From positions 1,710,001 through 1,774,000 of the forward strand of contig NZ_CP109603.1 of assembly GCF_025905425.1 (NCBI RefSeq): a stretch of 64,000 bases of DNA, read 5' to 3'. The DNA comes from Pseudomonas putida (GTDB taxonomy: Bacteria; Pseudomonadota; Gammaproteobacteria; Pseudomonadales; Pseudomonadaceae). Every line of letters starts with the position of its first letter. The stretch's first letter is position 1. Below the pieces are notes generated by a model that did not search any database, was not told the DNA's origin, and saw only the letters and a list, made by a program, of their open reading frames with translations. Of the stretch, positions 1 to 8,583 are shown one piece after another. The position numbers were made by a program, and so were the translations under genes.

Positions 1-1618
1 CGCCAAACACGCTGGCCATGTCGGTACCCGCCGCATAAAGCCCGCCGATTGGCTGGCCACGTTCGTCCAGAACACGTGCATGGCCGTCGGTGCGCAGGCC
101 GGCGAAGGTGCCAAAGCACCCTGGCTGGACTTTTACCGCGTAGAACGGCCCCTGTTCGATTGGCGCGACGCAGGGGTTCGGCCCGCTGTATGCCGGGTCC
201 CCCTGTTTACGGTTGAATGGCGTGGAGCCGCGGCCGAATGCCGGGTCCTCGCCCTGGCGCGCATGGCGGTTGTAGGCGGCGACGGTGGCGCTCAACCCGG
301 CAGGGTCGATGCCGCAGGCCTGGGCCAGTTGTTCGAGGCTGGCGCCGCGCTTGAGGTAGCCGCTGCGCACATGTGGCCATACCGGCAGTGGCGCGGGGCG
401 GGCGTGGCCGAGGCCGTAGCGGCGCAGGAAGCGGTGGTCGCAGACCAGCCACGAGCAGGCTTCCTCGCCCTGCGGGACCGCCTCGAGCATGGCCGACACG
501 TAGTCGTAGTAACCGTGTGCCTCGTTGACGAAACGGTTGCCATTGGCCAGCACACCGATGACGCCGGGCTTGCCGCGCTCGATGATGTGCGGGAAGTGGC
601 CGACACTGCCGTCGCGGTGCGGCACTTTGGAGACCGGTGCCCAGGCCACCGCTGATTTCAGATCGGTGGCCACTACGCCGCCCGCCGATTCGCCAAGGCG
701 CAAGCCATCGCCCGAGCAGGACTGCGGGGGCAGGGCGAGGTTGTCATGGCCCGTGGCGTCACGGGCAAACAGCTGACGGCGCCGCGCACTGTCATTGGGG
801 AAGCCGCCGGCTGCGAGTACAACAGCTTTCGCCCTCACCGTCAGGTCGCCCTGCGGGGTGCCTATCACGGCCCCGCGTACCTGCCCGTTTTCGAGCAGCA
901 GGCGCTTGGCCGGGGCCGATTCCTGCAGGCGCACGCCAAGGTCTGCGGCCGACTTGGCCAGGCGTGCCACCAGGGCAACGCCATTGACCAGGTGCATGGC
1001 CCGGCCATGGCGGGCGAGGTGGTACAGGTGGCGGCCAAAGCGCTTGCACACATGCAGCAAGGCGCGTGGCGAGCGGGTCATGTTGAGAAAGGCCGCCAGG
1101 TCGGGGCCGGCCATGATCGGCATGCCCATGAACGAGGTCTCGCGCAGGGTTTTGCGCAGGCGCGGCAACAGCGCGCCGACCTCACGGGCATCGTAGGGGG
1201 CTGCGATGACCTGGTGGCCGCCGGTCGCGGCGCCGGGTGTGTCGCCATGCATGTCGGGGATGGCGTTGCCGTCGACGAACTGCAGTGCGGTGTGTTTCTC
1301 GAAAAAGGCGACCATGTGCGGGCAGGCCTGGAGGAAGGCATCCACCCGTTCCGCGTCGTACTGTGCGCCCAGTTCATTACGCAGGTAGGTGCGCGGCTGC
1401 TCGATGTCTTCTTCTATACCGGCGCGGCGCGCCAGCGGGTTGCGCGGCACCCAGGCCCAGCCGCCGGACCAGGCGGTGGCGCCGCCGAACACCGGCGCCT
1501 TCTCGACCAGCATCACGCGCTGCCCGTGCCAGGCAGCCGTTACCGCCGCAGCCAGGCCGGCTGCGCCTGAGCCAATGACCAGTACGTCGTATTCGGCTTG
1601 CAAGGTGTCGGTAGGCAT
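1..1618 (-). CDS. FAD-dependent oxidoreductase, KstD/fumarate-reductase-like (partial, 3' end cut)
   Basis: This is a flavoprotein of the FAD_binding_2 superfamily (fumarate reductase, succinate dehydrogenase and 3-ketosteroid dehydrogenase relatives). The start is the ATG at 1618, preceded by TGGAGA. The protein begins with an FAD Rossmann motif, VLVIGSGAAGLAAAV, at about residues 12-26, then FGGATAWSGGW. Near the cut end, GTDMASVFG corresponds to the C-terminal FAD-contacting part of the family, so only a few dozen residues are missing; 539 complete codons are present. It is clearly paralogous to the flavoprotein at 6819-8549 (same AWSGGW and FPNDSARR/FPHDRQR blocks). It is transcribed away from the IclR gene at 1804, with a palindromic site between them. 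The family is well supported. The substrate is unknown; a cyclic ketone or enoate being dehydrogenated or reduced is an inference. Confidence 0.85.
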   Translation of the reverse strand, partial: MPTDTLQAEYDVLVIGSGAAGLAAAVTAAWHGQRVMLVEKAPVFGGATAWSGGWAWVPRNPLARRAGIEEDIEQPRTYLRNELGAQYDAERVDAFLQACPHMVAFFEKHTALQFVDGNAIPDMHGDTPGAATGGHQVIAAPYDAREVGALLPRLRKTLRETSFMGMPIMAGPDLAAFLNMTRSPRALLHVCKRFGRHLYHLARHGRAMHLVNGVALVARLAKSAADLGVRLQESAPAKRLLLENGQVRGAVIGTPQGDLTVRAKAVVLAAGGFPNDSARRRQLFARDATGHDNLALPPQSCSGDGLRLGESAGGVVATDLKSAVAWAPVSKVPHRDGSVGHFPHIIERGKPGVIGVLANGNRFVNEAHGYYDYVSAMLEAVPQGEEACSWLVCDHRFLRRYGLGHARPAPLPVWPHVRSGYLKRGASLEQLAQACGIDPAGLSATVAAYNRHARQGEDPAFGRGSTPFNRKQGDPAYSGPNPCVAPIEQGPFYAVKVQPGCFGTFAGLRTDGHARVLDERGQPIGGLYAAGTDMASVFG

Positions 1619-1641
1619 CGCAGGGTCTCCAGTATTATTAT

Positions 1642-1656
1642 TGGAACGTGGTTCCA
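1642..1656. promoter_or_regulatory. Candidate IclR operator (TGGAAC-GTG-GTTCCA)
   Basis: A perfect inverted repeat, TGGAAC-N3-GTTCCA, lies 24 bp upstream of the flavoprotein start at 1618 and in the 185-bp gap shared with the divergent IclR gene at 1804. The same GGAAC-N3-GTTCC core recurs at 2679-2691, in front of the Gfo/Idh gene. Two copies bracketing an IclR gene suggest that this regulator binds both. The assignment to IclR is an inference from spacing and symmetry. Confidence 0.65.
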
Positions 1657-1803
1657 TATTCTTCATGGGTGACCGAGCAGGATGCAAGTGACGCAGCGCG
1701 GTACTGGTCGATAACCGGACACTTCAGCGCACAGACGCTGCGCGGGTTGCCTCAGCTGTGGAATCATCTTCCAAAATTTGCCACTTTTTCAGGGACCTTA
1801 GTC

Positions 1804-2580
1804 ATGGCTGGTAGTCAGATCGAACGCGCCTTCAGTCTTGTAGAAAGCCTGACCGGCGAGCCTGAGGGCCTTGCCCTGCAGACCCTGGCCGAGCGTCTGG
1901 AGATCCCCAAGAGCGCCACCCACCGCATGCTGGCCGAGCTGGTCCGCCTGGGCTATGTGCGGCAGAACCGCGACAACAGCCGCTATCAGTTGTCTGCCAA
2001 GCTGGTGGCGCTGGGCTTTCGTTACCTGTCCAGCAGTGGCGCCGACATCATTCAGCCGATGCTCGACCGCCTGGCCCAGGACAGCGGCGAACTGGTGCGC
2101 CTGGGCGTGATCGAAGGCAGTCGCCAGACCTGGATCGCCAAGTCCCAGGGCGCGCGCTCCGGTCTGCGCTACGACCCCGACATGGGCCGCGATGCCCCGT
2201 TGTTCTACACCGCCTCCGGCCATGCCTGGCTGGCCAGCCTGAGCGATGAGGAGGCGCTGCAGATGGTGCTGCGCCAGGGCATCGCCGACCCTGCACAGTT
2301 CGGCCCGAACGCGCCGCGCTCCACCGACGAGCTGCTGGGCTACCTGCAGCGCGCACGCGAGCGCGGCTATGCCTGGGTCGAGCAAACCTCGGCGGTGGGT
2401 ACATCGGCGTTGGCCGCCGTGGTGCGGCGGCCACGCACTGACGAGGTGATCGGCGTGCTGAGCATTGCAGGCCCCAGTGCCCGGCTGGCGCAATCGCGCC
2501 TGCCGGAACTGGCGACGCTGCTGCTGGCGGCGGTGGACGAGCTGTCGGCGGCCAGCCAGGCCAGCGAGCTGTTCGCCTGA
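1804..2580 (+). CDS. IclR family transcriptional regulator
   Basis: A 258-residue IclR-type regulator. The N-terminal winged helix-turn-helix spans about residues 4-62, with the pattern LQTLAERLEIPKSATHRMLAEL followed by a Y-V-R-Q wing. The effector-binding domain follows (about 75-255), including the YTASGHAWLA segment typical of the family. An upstream in-frame ATG at 1648 would add 52 residues with no resemblance to IclR proteins and would overlap the palindrome at 1642-1656, so 1804 is preferred. The gene is divergent from the flavoprotein and codirectional with Gfo/Idh. Matching palindromes at 1642-1656 and 2670-2700 suggest that it controls both flanks, with an unknown pathway metabolite as effector. 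Confidence 0.9.
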   Translation: MAGSQIERAFSLVESLTGEPEGLALQTLAERLEIPKSATHRMLAELVRLGYVRQNRDNSRYQLSAKLVALGFRYLSSSGADIIQPMLDRLAQDSGELVRLGVIEGSRQTWIAKSQGARSGLRYDPDMGRDAPLFYTASGHAWLASLSDEEALQMVLRQGIADPAQFGPNAPRSTDELLGYLQRARERGYAWVEQTSAVGTSALAAVVRRPRTDEVIGVLSIAGPSARLAQSRLPELATLLLAAVDELSAASQASELFA

Positions 2581-2669
2581 AGCGGTGCCCGTGCTTTTGT
2601 GGTCGATAACCGCACAGTCTGTGCAGGTGGCGCTTCTGTAAAGCTGACCCGCGTTCTAAATTGTTGAAT

Positions 2670-2700
2670 ATGGATTCTGGAACCGTGTTCCGAAATCCAT
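2670..2700. promoter_or_regulatory. Extended palindromic operator upstream of Gfo/Idh gene
   Basis: The core GGAAC-CGT-GTTCC lies at 2679-2691. It sits inside a longer dyad whose outer arms are ATGGATT (2670-2676) and AATCCAT (2694-2700), giving a 31-bp near-perfect palindrome. The core matches the site at 1643-1655. It lies 30 bp before the TTG start at 2731, where a repressor or activator of the Gfo/Idh-isomerase operon would bind. Confidence 0.65.
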
Positions 2701-2730
2701 ACACGACAATAACGACAAGAGGACAGTCCG

Positions 2731-3783
2731 TTGAACTCACCGCTTCGTATCGCCCTGATTGGCGCCGGTATCATGGGCCGCCAGCATTACCAGCACCTGC
2801 GCCAGGTACCGCAAGCCCAACTGTGCGCAGTGGCCGACCCTGGCCCGCAGGCTGAGGCCTTCGCCGCCGAATGCGGGGTGGCTTATTACGCTGATCATCG
2901 CCAGATGCTGACCCACGTCAAACCCGAGGCGGTGATTGTCGCCAACCCCAACAACCTGCATGTGGCCACTGCACTGGATTGCATCGAGGCCGGTGTGCCG
3001 GTGTTGCTGGAAAAGCCGGTAGGCGTGCACCTGGATGAAGTCCGTGCGCTGGTGCAAGCCTCACGGCGCCATGGCGTGCCCGTACTGGTCGGCCACCATC
3101 GGCGGCACAACCCGCTGATCGCCCGGGCGCGTGGTTTGATCGCGCAGGGCGCCCTGGGCAGGCTGATTAATGTCACCGCGCTGTGGCAGCTGCAAAAGCC
3201 CGACAGCTACTTCGATACCCCTTGGCGTCGCGAACCGGGCGCCGGTTTTCTCCTCACCAACCTGATCCACGACCTGGACTTGCTGCGTTACCTGTGCGGC
3301 GAGGTCGTGCAGGTGCAGGCGTTCACCCGTAACGATGTGCGTGGGTTTGCCAATGAAGACAGCGCCGCGGTGCTGTTGCAATTCGCCAACGGGGCACTGG
3401 GCAGCCTGACAGGTTCTGACGCGGTGGCTGCGCCCTGGAGCTGGGAGCTGACCTCCGGCGAAAGCCCGATGTATCCGCGTCAGGATGGCCAGCCTTGCTA
3501 TCTGCTGGCCGGCAGCCAGGGCGCATTGAGCATTCCGCAGCTCAAGCACTGGCACTACGCCGAAGCGGGGACGGGTTGGCACACACCCTTGCTGCAGGGC
3601 GAAACCGACCCGCCTGCAGGCGAGGCGTTGACCTTGCAGTTGCAGCACTTCATTCGCGTTGCCCGCGGTGAAGAGGCCCCCTTGACCGACGCCGCAGACG
3701 GCGGCCGCACACTGGCCCTGGTCGAGGCGATCCGCCAGGCCGCCGAAAGCGGCCGAGCCTGTGCCCCGGCGCTTATGGACTGA
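2731..3783 (+). CDS. Gfo/Idh/MocA family NAD(P)-dependent oxidoreductase
   Basis: A 350-residue sugar- or cyclitol-dehydrogenase-type protein. The N-terminal NAD(P)-binding Rossmann fold has ALIGAGIMGRQH at about residues 8-19. EKPVGVHLDEV (about 94-104) contains the family's conserved EKP lysine. The C-terminal Gfo/Idh/MocA substrate domain follows, with GGHxxxxDL-like NLIHDLDLLRYL. The start is TTG at 2731, behind AAGAGGA; the next ATG (2773) falls inside the dinucleotide motif and cannot be the start. The gene is followed at 59 bp by a TIM-barrel isomerase gene, and these two activities often pair in inositol, cyclitol or oxidised-sugar catabolism. The substrate cannot be read from sequence. 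Confidence 0.88.
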   Translation: MNSPLRIALIGAGIMGRQHYQHLRQVPQAQLCAVADPGPQAEAFAAECGVAYYADHRQMLTHVKPEAVIVANPNNLHVATALDCIEAGVPVLLEKPVGVHLDEVRALVQASRRHGVPVLVGHHRRHNPLIARARGLIAQGALGRLINVTALWQLQKPDSYFDTPWRREPGAGFLLTNLIHDLDLLRYLCGEVVQVQAFTRNDVRGFANEDSAAVLLQFANGALGSLTGSDAVAAPWSWELTSGESPMYPRQDGQPCYLLAGSQGALSIPQLKHWHYAEAGTGWHTPLLQGETDPPAGEALTLQLQHFIRVARGEEAPLTDAADGGRTLALVEAIRQAAESGRACAPALMD

Positions 3784-3842
3784 CGCGCCCGCTCAGCCGC
3801 TAGCCCTTCATTGACACCTTTAATTGCCTTCTGGTGACAGAC

Positions 3843-4658
3843 ATGACTGATCGTATCTTTTCCCTTGCCGCGCTGACGGTGCTGGAGCTTTCCCCGCCTG
3901 CCATGGTGGAAGCTGCCGCCCGCGCCGGCTACAGCCACGTGGGCCTGCGCCTGGTGGCGGCGACCCCAGAGGAACAGCACTTCCCGCTGGTGGCCGACGC
4001 CGACCTGCGCCGACAGACCCAGGCGCGCCTGCGCGATACCGGCATCCAGGTTCTCGACCTGGAAATCCTCCGGCTCAAGCCTGAAACCTGTGTTGCTGAT
4101 TTCGAAGCCATCCTGGCGGTGGGTGCCGAGTTGGGCGGCAGCGAGTTGCTGGTGGCCGGCAATGATCCTGACGAGGCCCGCCTTACTGACCGCTTTGCCG
4201 AACTGTGCGACCTGGCGGCGGGTTACGGCATCCACCCGCATCTGGAATTCATGCCCTGGACTGACGTTCGCGATTTGCAGCAAGCCATGCGCATCGTTGC
4301 CAACGCGGACCGGGCAAACGGCTGCGTGCTGGTGGACGCGTTCCATTTCAACCGCTCCGCTTCCTCGCTCGACGACCTGGCGCGCCTGGCACCGCAACGC
4401 ATGCGCTATGCCCAGCTGTGCGACGTGGCCGGCCCTGTGCCGGACGACATGGACGAAATCCTGCGTCAGGCGCGCAACGAGCGGCGCTTCCCGGGTGATG
4501 GCGATGCCGACCTGATCGGCCTGTTGCGTGGTTTGCCGGCTACAGTGCCGCTGAGCCTGGAGATTCCGACGCGGCAGTTGCTGGAGCAGGGGGTGAGTGG
4601 CGAGCAGCGTGCGCGAATGGCGCTGGAAAAGGCCAAGGCGGTATTGGCGCGGGTTTGA
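3843..4658 (+). CDS. Sugar phosphate isomerase/epimerase family (xylose-isomerase-like TIM barrel)
   Basis: A 271-residue AP-endonuclease-2/xylose-isomerase-like TIM barrel. Recognisable strand-end motifs are HLEFMPWTDV (metal-binding Glu), VLVDAFHFNRS (Asp and His) and LSLEIPTR (second Glu), which together supply the divalent-metal ligands of the family. The ATG at 3843 is chosen, with GGTGA just upstream; an in-frame GTG at 3834 would add three residues. It is likely co-transcribed with the Gfo/Idh gene. Its last codons and stop (TTGGCGCGGGTTTGA) are repeated twice downstream inside the tandem REP array at 4642-5339. Possible reactions include isomerisation or dehydration of a keto-cyclitol or keto-acid; this is inferred. 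Confidence 0.85.
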   Translation: MTDRIFSLAALTVLELSPPAMVEAAARAGYSHVGLRLVAATPEEQHFPLVADADLRRQTQARLRDTGIQVLDLEILRLKPETCVADFEAILAVGAELGGSELLVAGNDPDEARLTDRFAELCDLAAGYGIHPHLEFMPWTDVRDLQQAMRIVANADRANGCVLVDAFHFNRSASSLDDLARLAPQRMRYAQLCDVAGPVPDDMDEILRQARNERRFPGDGDADLIGLLRGLPATVPLSLEIPTRQLLEQGVSGEQRARMALEKAKAVLARV

Positions 4659-5339
4659 ACTTCAGCAAGAACCGGGGCCGCTGAGCGGCCCATCGCCTGT
4701 AGAAAACTAATATTTCGTCGATTTATCAATAACCAGTGGGAGCGGGCTTGCCCCGCGAACACCGGCGAAGCCGGTGCCAGGCAACGCGTGGCCCCATTCG
4801 CGGGGCAAGCCCGCTCCCACAATTTGCCCCGTGTTCCGCACTACAGCGCAGCCCCAAAAAAAGATACTGGCGCGGGTTTGAACTTCAGCAAGAACTGGGA
4901 CCGCTGAGCGGCCCATCGCCCGCAGGCCAGCGCCCGTAGAAAAAAACATTTCATCTATTTATCAATAACTTGTGGGAGCGGGCTTGCCCCGCGAACACCG
5001 GCGAAGCCGGTGCCAGGCAATGCGTGGCCCCATTCGCGGGGCAAGCCCGCTCCCACAAAATTTGCCCCGTGTTCCGCACTACAGGGCAGCCCCAAAAAAA
5101 GATACTGGCGCGGGTTTGAACTTCAGCAAGAACTGGGGCCGCTGAGCGGCCCATCGCCCGCAGGCCAGCGCCCGTAGAAAAAACATTTCATCTATTTATC
5201 AATAACCTGTGGGAGCGGGCTTGCCCCGCGAACACCGGCGAAGCCGGTGCCAGGCAACGCGTGGCCCCATTCGCGGGGCAAGCCCGTTCCCACAAAATTT
5301 GCCCCGTGTTCTGCACTACAGCGCAGCCGCAAAAAAAGA
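4642..5339. repeat. Three tandem ~223-238 bp units, each carrying a REP palindrome pair
   Basis: Three consecutive near-identical units start at about 4642, 4864 and 5102. Each begins with the last codons and stop of the TIM-barrel gene (TGGCGCGGGTTTGA). A GC hairpin follows (GGGCCGC-TGA-GCGGCCC, 4675-4691 in copy 1), then TTTATCAATAAC, then a face-to-face pair of putida REPs (GTGGGAGCGGGCTTGCCCCGCG and its complement) separated by GAACACCGGCGAAGCCGGTG, and a final CCCCGTGTTC block. Copy 1 lacks about 15 bp (CGCAGGCCAGCGC) found in copies 2 and 3. The array occupies the whole gap between the isomerase gene and the convergent MFS gene and contains no credible gene. Confidence 0.95.
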
Positions 5340-5354
5340 GGCTCCGAAGAGCCC
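5331..5354 (-). terminator. Rho-independent terminator of the MFS/flavoprotein operon
   Basis: Read on the minus strand, the hairpin GGGCTC-TTCG-GAGCC is followed by TCTTTTTTT. This is a compact stem, tetraloop and uridine tract about 25 bp past the MFS stop codon at 5379. It would end leftward transcription coming from 9843. Confidence 0.85.
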
Positions 5355-5378
5355 AATAGAGGAAATCTGGGTTGGCCT

Positions 5379-6704
5379 TTAAGCGGCCTCGATCCCACGC
5401 GGCGCCATGAAGTACATCCACACCAGTGCAATGAAGTACATCACCGGGATCATGGTGAACAACACGGCGTAGTTGTTGTGGGTGACCGTCAGCACGCTGC
5501 CGACGATCTGCGTCATGAACATCCCGCCGATGGCTGCGCACATGCTGCCGAAGCCGAACACCGTGCTCACCAGATGCTTGGGCGTGTAGTCCATGACCAG
5601 GCTCCAGATATTCGCGGTCCAGGCCTGGTGCGCACCGACCGCTACGGCGATGGCGAGCACCGCGACCCACAGGCCACTGGCGTGAGCGGCGAAGACCACG
5701 CTGACGATGGTGCAGGCAAAGATCAGCATCGAGATCAGCCGGGCACGGGCGGCGCGCACGCCGCGGCCGATCAGCCAGGACGACAGAATGCCGCCGCCGA
5801 TGCTGCCGAAGTCCGCGGTCAGCCAGATCAGGATCAGCGGAATGCCCATCTGGGTGACACTGATGCCCAGGTCGTACTGCTGGTTGAGAAACGGCGGCAG
5901 CCAGTAGAGATAGAACCAAAACACCGGCGCCGTGATCGAGTACGCCACGGCAAAGGCCCAGGTGCCGCGCTGACGCAGAATGCGGCTGAATGGCACCGGT
6001 TTGGCGTCCGGCTCGTCATCCTGTTGGATGTAGTCCAGCTCGCTCTGGCGAACGTGCGGGTGCGCCTCCGGGTTGAAGTACTTCAGGCCCCACAACACGA
6101 CCCAGACCAGGCCGAGGCTGCCCATGGCGATGAACGCGGCCTGCCAGCCCCAAGCGGCCAGGATCAGCGGCAGCAGCGCCGGGGTGACCATGGCACCGAC
6201 GTTGGTGCCGGCGTTGAACAGGCCGGTGGCGATGGCCCGTTCGCCGGCGGGGAACCACAGGCGCGTGGTCTTCACACAGGCCGGGTAGTTGGCCGCCTCG
6301 GTCAGGCCGAGAATGAAGCGGCAAACCATGAAACCGGCCGCCGAGGTAGCCAGGCCATGAGCGCCGGTAGCCAGGCTCCAGAGCAGCACCGCGACGAAGA
6401 AGGCATGCTTTACCCCGACCTTGTCGATCAGCCGACCCTGCAGCACAAAGCCGATTGCGTAGCCGACCTGGAACCAGAAATTGATGTTGGCGTAGTCCAT
6501 CGCCGTCCAGCCCATGTCCTTGGCGAGGACGGGTTGCATGATGCCGAGGGCGGCACGGTCGATGTAGTTGAGGGTGGTGGCGAAGAACACCAGGGCAAGC
6601 ATGCCCCAGCGGGTCTTGCCCACCGCGAAGGCGCCACGCACCTTGTCGCCGATGGACCCATGGGCGATGCGGGGGCTGGCAGTGTTGAACTTTGAAGGTG
6701 TCAT
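5379..6704 (-). CDS. MFS transporter, anion:cation symporter (ACS) type
   Basis: A 441-residue integral membrane protein with about twelve hydrophobic segments. After a hydrophilic N-terminus comes TRWGMLALVFFATTLNYIDRAALG, which resembles helix 1 of the glucarate/galactonate/phthalate ACS group (NYxDR). A family-like ADFGSIGGGILSSWLIGRG segment follows at mid-protein. It is the last gene of a leftward set (AroE-like, remnant, NIPSNAP, flavoprotein, MFS) and is followed by a strong terminator. By analogy with the family it probably imports the organic acid or cyclitol processed by the neighbouring enzymes. The ribosome-binding site before 6704 is weak. The family is secure; the substrate is not known. 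Confidence 0.88.
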   Translation of the reverse strand: MTPSKFNTASPRIAHGSIGDKVRGAFAVGKTRWGMLALVFFATTLNYIDRAALGIMQPVLAKDMGWTAMDYANINFWFQVGYAIGFVLQGRLIDKVGVKHAFFVAVLLWSLATGAHGLATSAAGFMVCRFILGLTEAANYPACVKTTRLWFPAGERAIATGLFNAGTNVGAMVTPALLPLILAAWGWQAAFIAMGSLGLVWVVLWGLKYFNPEAHPHVRQSELDYIQQDDEPDAKPVPFSRILRQRGTWAFAVAYSITAPVFWFYLYWLPPFLNQQYDLGISVTQMGIPLILIWLTADFGSIGGGILSSWLIGRGVRAARARLISMLIFACTIVSVVFAAHASGLWVAVLAIAVAVGAHQAWTANIWSLVMDYTPKHLVSTVFGFGSMCAAIGGMFMTQIVGSVLTVTHNNYAVLFTMIPVMYFIALVWMYFMAPRGIEAA

Positions 6705-6818
6705 GTGAGGTCGTTTCTTGAAATTGTTTTGAACGGCGGTGCGTCTGGAAAGCGGTTTTGCCCAGGGCAGGGCTGGGCGCGCAAGGTCATTTAATGGTGC
6801 GCAGTGAATGGTTGAGCG

Positions 6819-8549
6819 TCAATTCAAAGAGGGGGCTACTGTTCGCTGATCGAACAAAAGCGCTGCTGCGTCGTCTTGCAGGCCACACAGCGCCTTGCCA
6901 GCCAGATACCCGAAGGTCATCCCAGGGCCAAGGGTGATACCGCCGCTTGGGTAGTGCCCGCCCATGATGCTGTGCATATCGTTGCCGACGGCGAACAAGC
7001 CGGGGATCGGGCGTTGCTCGCTGTCCAGGACCTGTGCCGAAGCATCCGTGTGCAGGCCGGCGAACGTCCCCAGGCTGCCCGGCAGCAGCTTCACCGCATG
7101 AAAGGGGCCCTGCAGCAGCGGCCGCAGTGACGGGTTGGGCGCTTGCAGCGGGTCGCCCTGGGCGCGGTTGTAAAGCGAGGTGCCACGCTGGAAGTCCGGG
7201 TCTGCACCCTGCGCCGCGTGCTGATTGAAACGGGCCACGGTGCGCTGCAGTTGCTGTGCATCGATCCTGCAGCGTGCGGCCAACTGTGCCAGGGTAGGGC
7301 CGCTGTGCAGGTAACCGCGCCGCTCATAGACGCGGGTAGGGAACGGGAACGGCTTGGCCCAGCCGATGCCATAGCGCCGCTGCGCGGGGTGATCGCAGAT
7401 CAACCAGGCCTCAGGTGGCTCGCCGGGTGGCGTGGCTGCGAACAGCGCATTCATGAAGTCATGGTAGCTGTCGGCCTCGTTGACGAATCGCCGGCCGTCG
7501 CGGCGCACGGCAATGAAGCCCGGCTTTGCGCGGTCGATCAGGTGCGGGAAATGGCCGAGGCTGCCGTCGCCTCGCGGTACCTGCGATACCGGCGCCCAGG
7601 CCCCGGCGTGGGCCGCCGAGGTGGCTACCTGTGCGCCGACCTGCTCGCCCAAGCGCAGGCCATCGCCACTGTTTTGTGCCGGTGCGGCGGAGTAGTGGCA
7701 GTCGCCCTCGGGCGCGTGGGGGATCAGTTGGGCGATGCGCTGGCGGTCATGGGGGAAGCCGCCACAGGCCAGCACCACACCGCGTCGGGCGTGGATCACC
7801 TGGCCATCGCTGAACGCTACACCGGTGATGCGCCCATCCCTCAGCAGGCGGACGCCTTGCCTGTCGTTCAGCAGCGTCACGCCCAGGTCGAGGGCACTGC
7901 GCAGCAGGCGTGCCACCAGTGCATTGCCGTTGACCAACTGCAGCCCGCGACGATGCAGCAACAGGTCGCGACCGTGGCGCAGCAGGCGTTTGCCGACGTG
8001 CCAGGCCGCCTTGGGCGAACGGCTGGCGTTGAAGAAAGCGGCCATGTCCGCGCCACCGGCGATGCCCATGCCGGCCAGGCTGACGATGTCCAGAGGTGGC
8101 CGCAGCTTGTGGACCCAGTGCCCGAGCAGGCGCCCGTCAAACGGTTGCGCGCACAGGGAACGCCCGCCGCGCGCACTGCCGTCCCCCTCGTGCATGTCGG
8201 GCATCTTAGTGCCGGACTGGAACTGCACCGCAGTATGTTGCTGGAAAAACGCCACCATCTCCGGCCCATGGCGCAAAAACGCCTGTTGGCGTGGGTCCAG
8301 TTCGCTGACATGGGTCTGCGCGCGCAGGTAGCGCTCTGGCGCGCCATCGGCTTCGACGATGCCTTCGGCGATCGCCAGCGGGTTGCGGGGTATCCATAAC
8401 CACCCCCCCGACCAGGCGCTGGTGCCGCCGAAGTGGCTGGCCTTTTCCGCGACGATCACCTTCAGGCCGTGATGGGCGGCGGTTACCGCGGCAGCCAGGC
8501 CAGAGGCGCCGGAGCCGAGGACAAGTACGTCACATTCCAGGGATTGCAT
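6819..8549 (-). CDS. FAD-dependent oxidoreductase, KstD/fumarate-reductase-like
   Basis: A complete 576-residue flavoprotein paralogous to the one at 1-1618. The FAD motif VLVLGSGASGLAAAV is at about residues 8-22, followed by GGTSAWSGGWLWIPRNP. The C-terminal FAD/active-site block GGHYPSGGITLGPGMTFGYL is near residue 535, where 3-ketosteroid dehydrogenases and the related flavocytochrome-c reductases close over the flavin. The ATG at 8549 is preceded by GGAG. It lies 34 bp after the NIPSNAP gene and 114 bp before the MFS gene. The shared operon implies a step in the same unknown pathway, probably introduction or removal of a double bond next to a carbonyl. Confidence 0.88.
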   Translation of the reverse strand: MQSLECDVLVLGSGASGLAAAVTAAHHGLKVIVAEKASHFGGTSAWSGGWLWIPRNPLAIAEGIVEADGAPERYLRAQTHVSELDPRQQAFLRHGPEMVAFFQQHTAVQFQSGTKMPDMHEGDGSARGGRSLCAQPFDGRLLGHWVHKLRPPLDIVSLAGMGIAGGADMAAFFNASRSPKAAWHVGKRLLRHGRDLLLHRRGLQLVNGNALVARLLRSALDLGVTLLNDRQGVRLLRDGRITGVAFSDGQVIHARRGVVLACGGFPHDRQRIAQLIPHAPEGDCHYSAAPAQNSGDGLRLGEQVGAQVATSAAHAGAWAPVSQVPRGDGSLGHFPHLIDRAKPGFIAVRRDGRRFVNEADSYHDFMNALFAATPPGEPPEAWLICDHPAQRRYGIGWAKPFPFPTRVYERRGYLHSGPTLAQLAARCRIDAQQLQRTVARFNQHAAQGADPDFQRGTSLYNRAQGDPLQAPNPSLRPLLQGPFHAVKLLPGSLGTFAGLHTDASAQVLDSEQRPIPGLFAVGNDMHSIMGGHYPSGGITLGPGMTFGYLAGKALCGLQDDAAALLFDQRTVAPSLN

Positions 8550-8583
8550 GGCGGCGCTCCGGTCCGGTTCGAGGGGCAGTTAC

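Noticed and set aside
4642..5339. Possible CRISPR array
   Set aside because: The repeat unit is about 223-238 bp with only three copies, contains REP palindromes and a duplicated gene end, and has no short repeat/spacer pattern or cas genes.
5247..6695. 482-codon plus-strand frame opposite the MFS gene
   Set aside because: It is antisense to a clear transporter, has His/Asp/Gly-rich composition with no domain, and no ribosome-binding site. It is a high-GC shadow.
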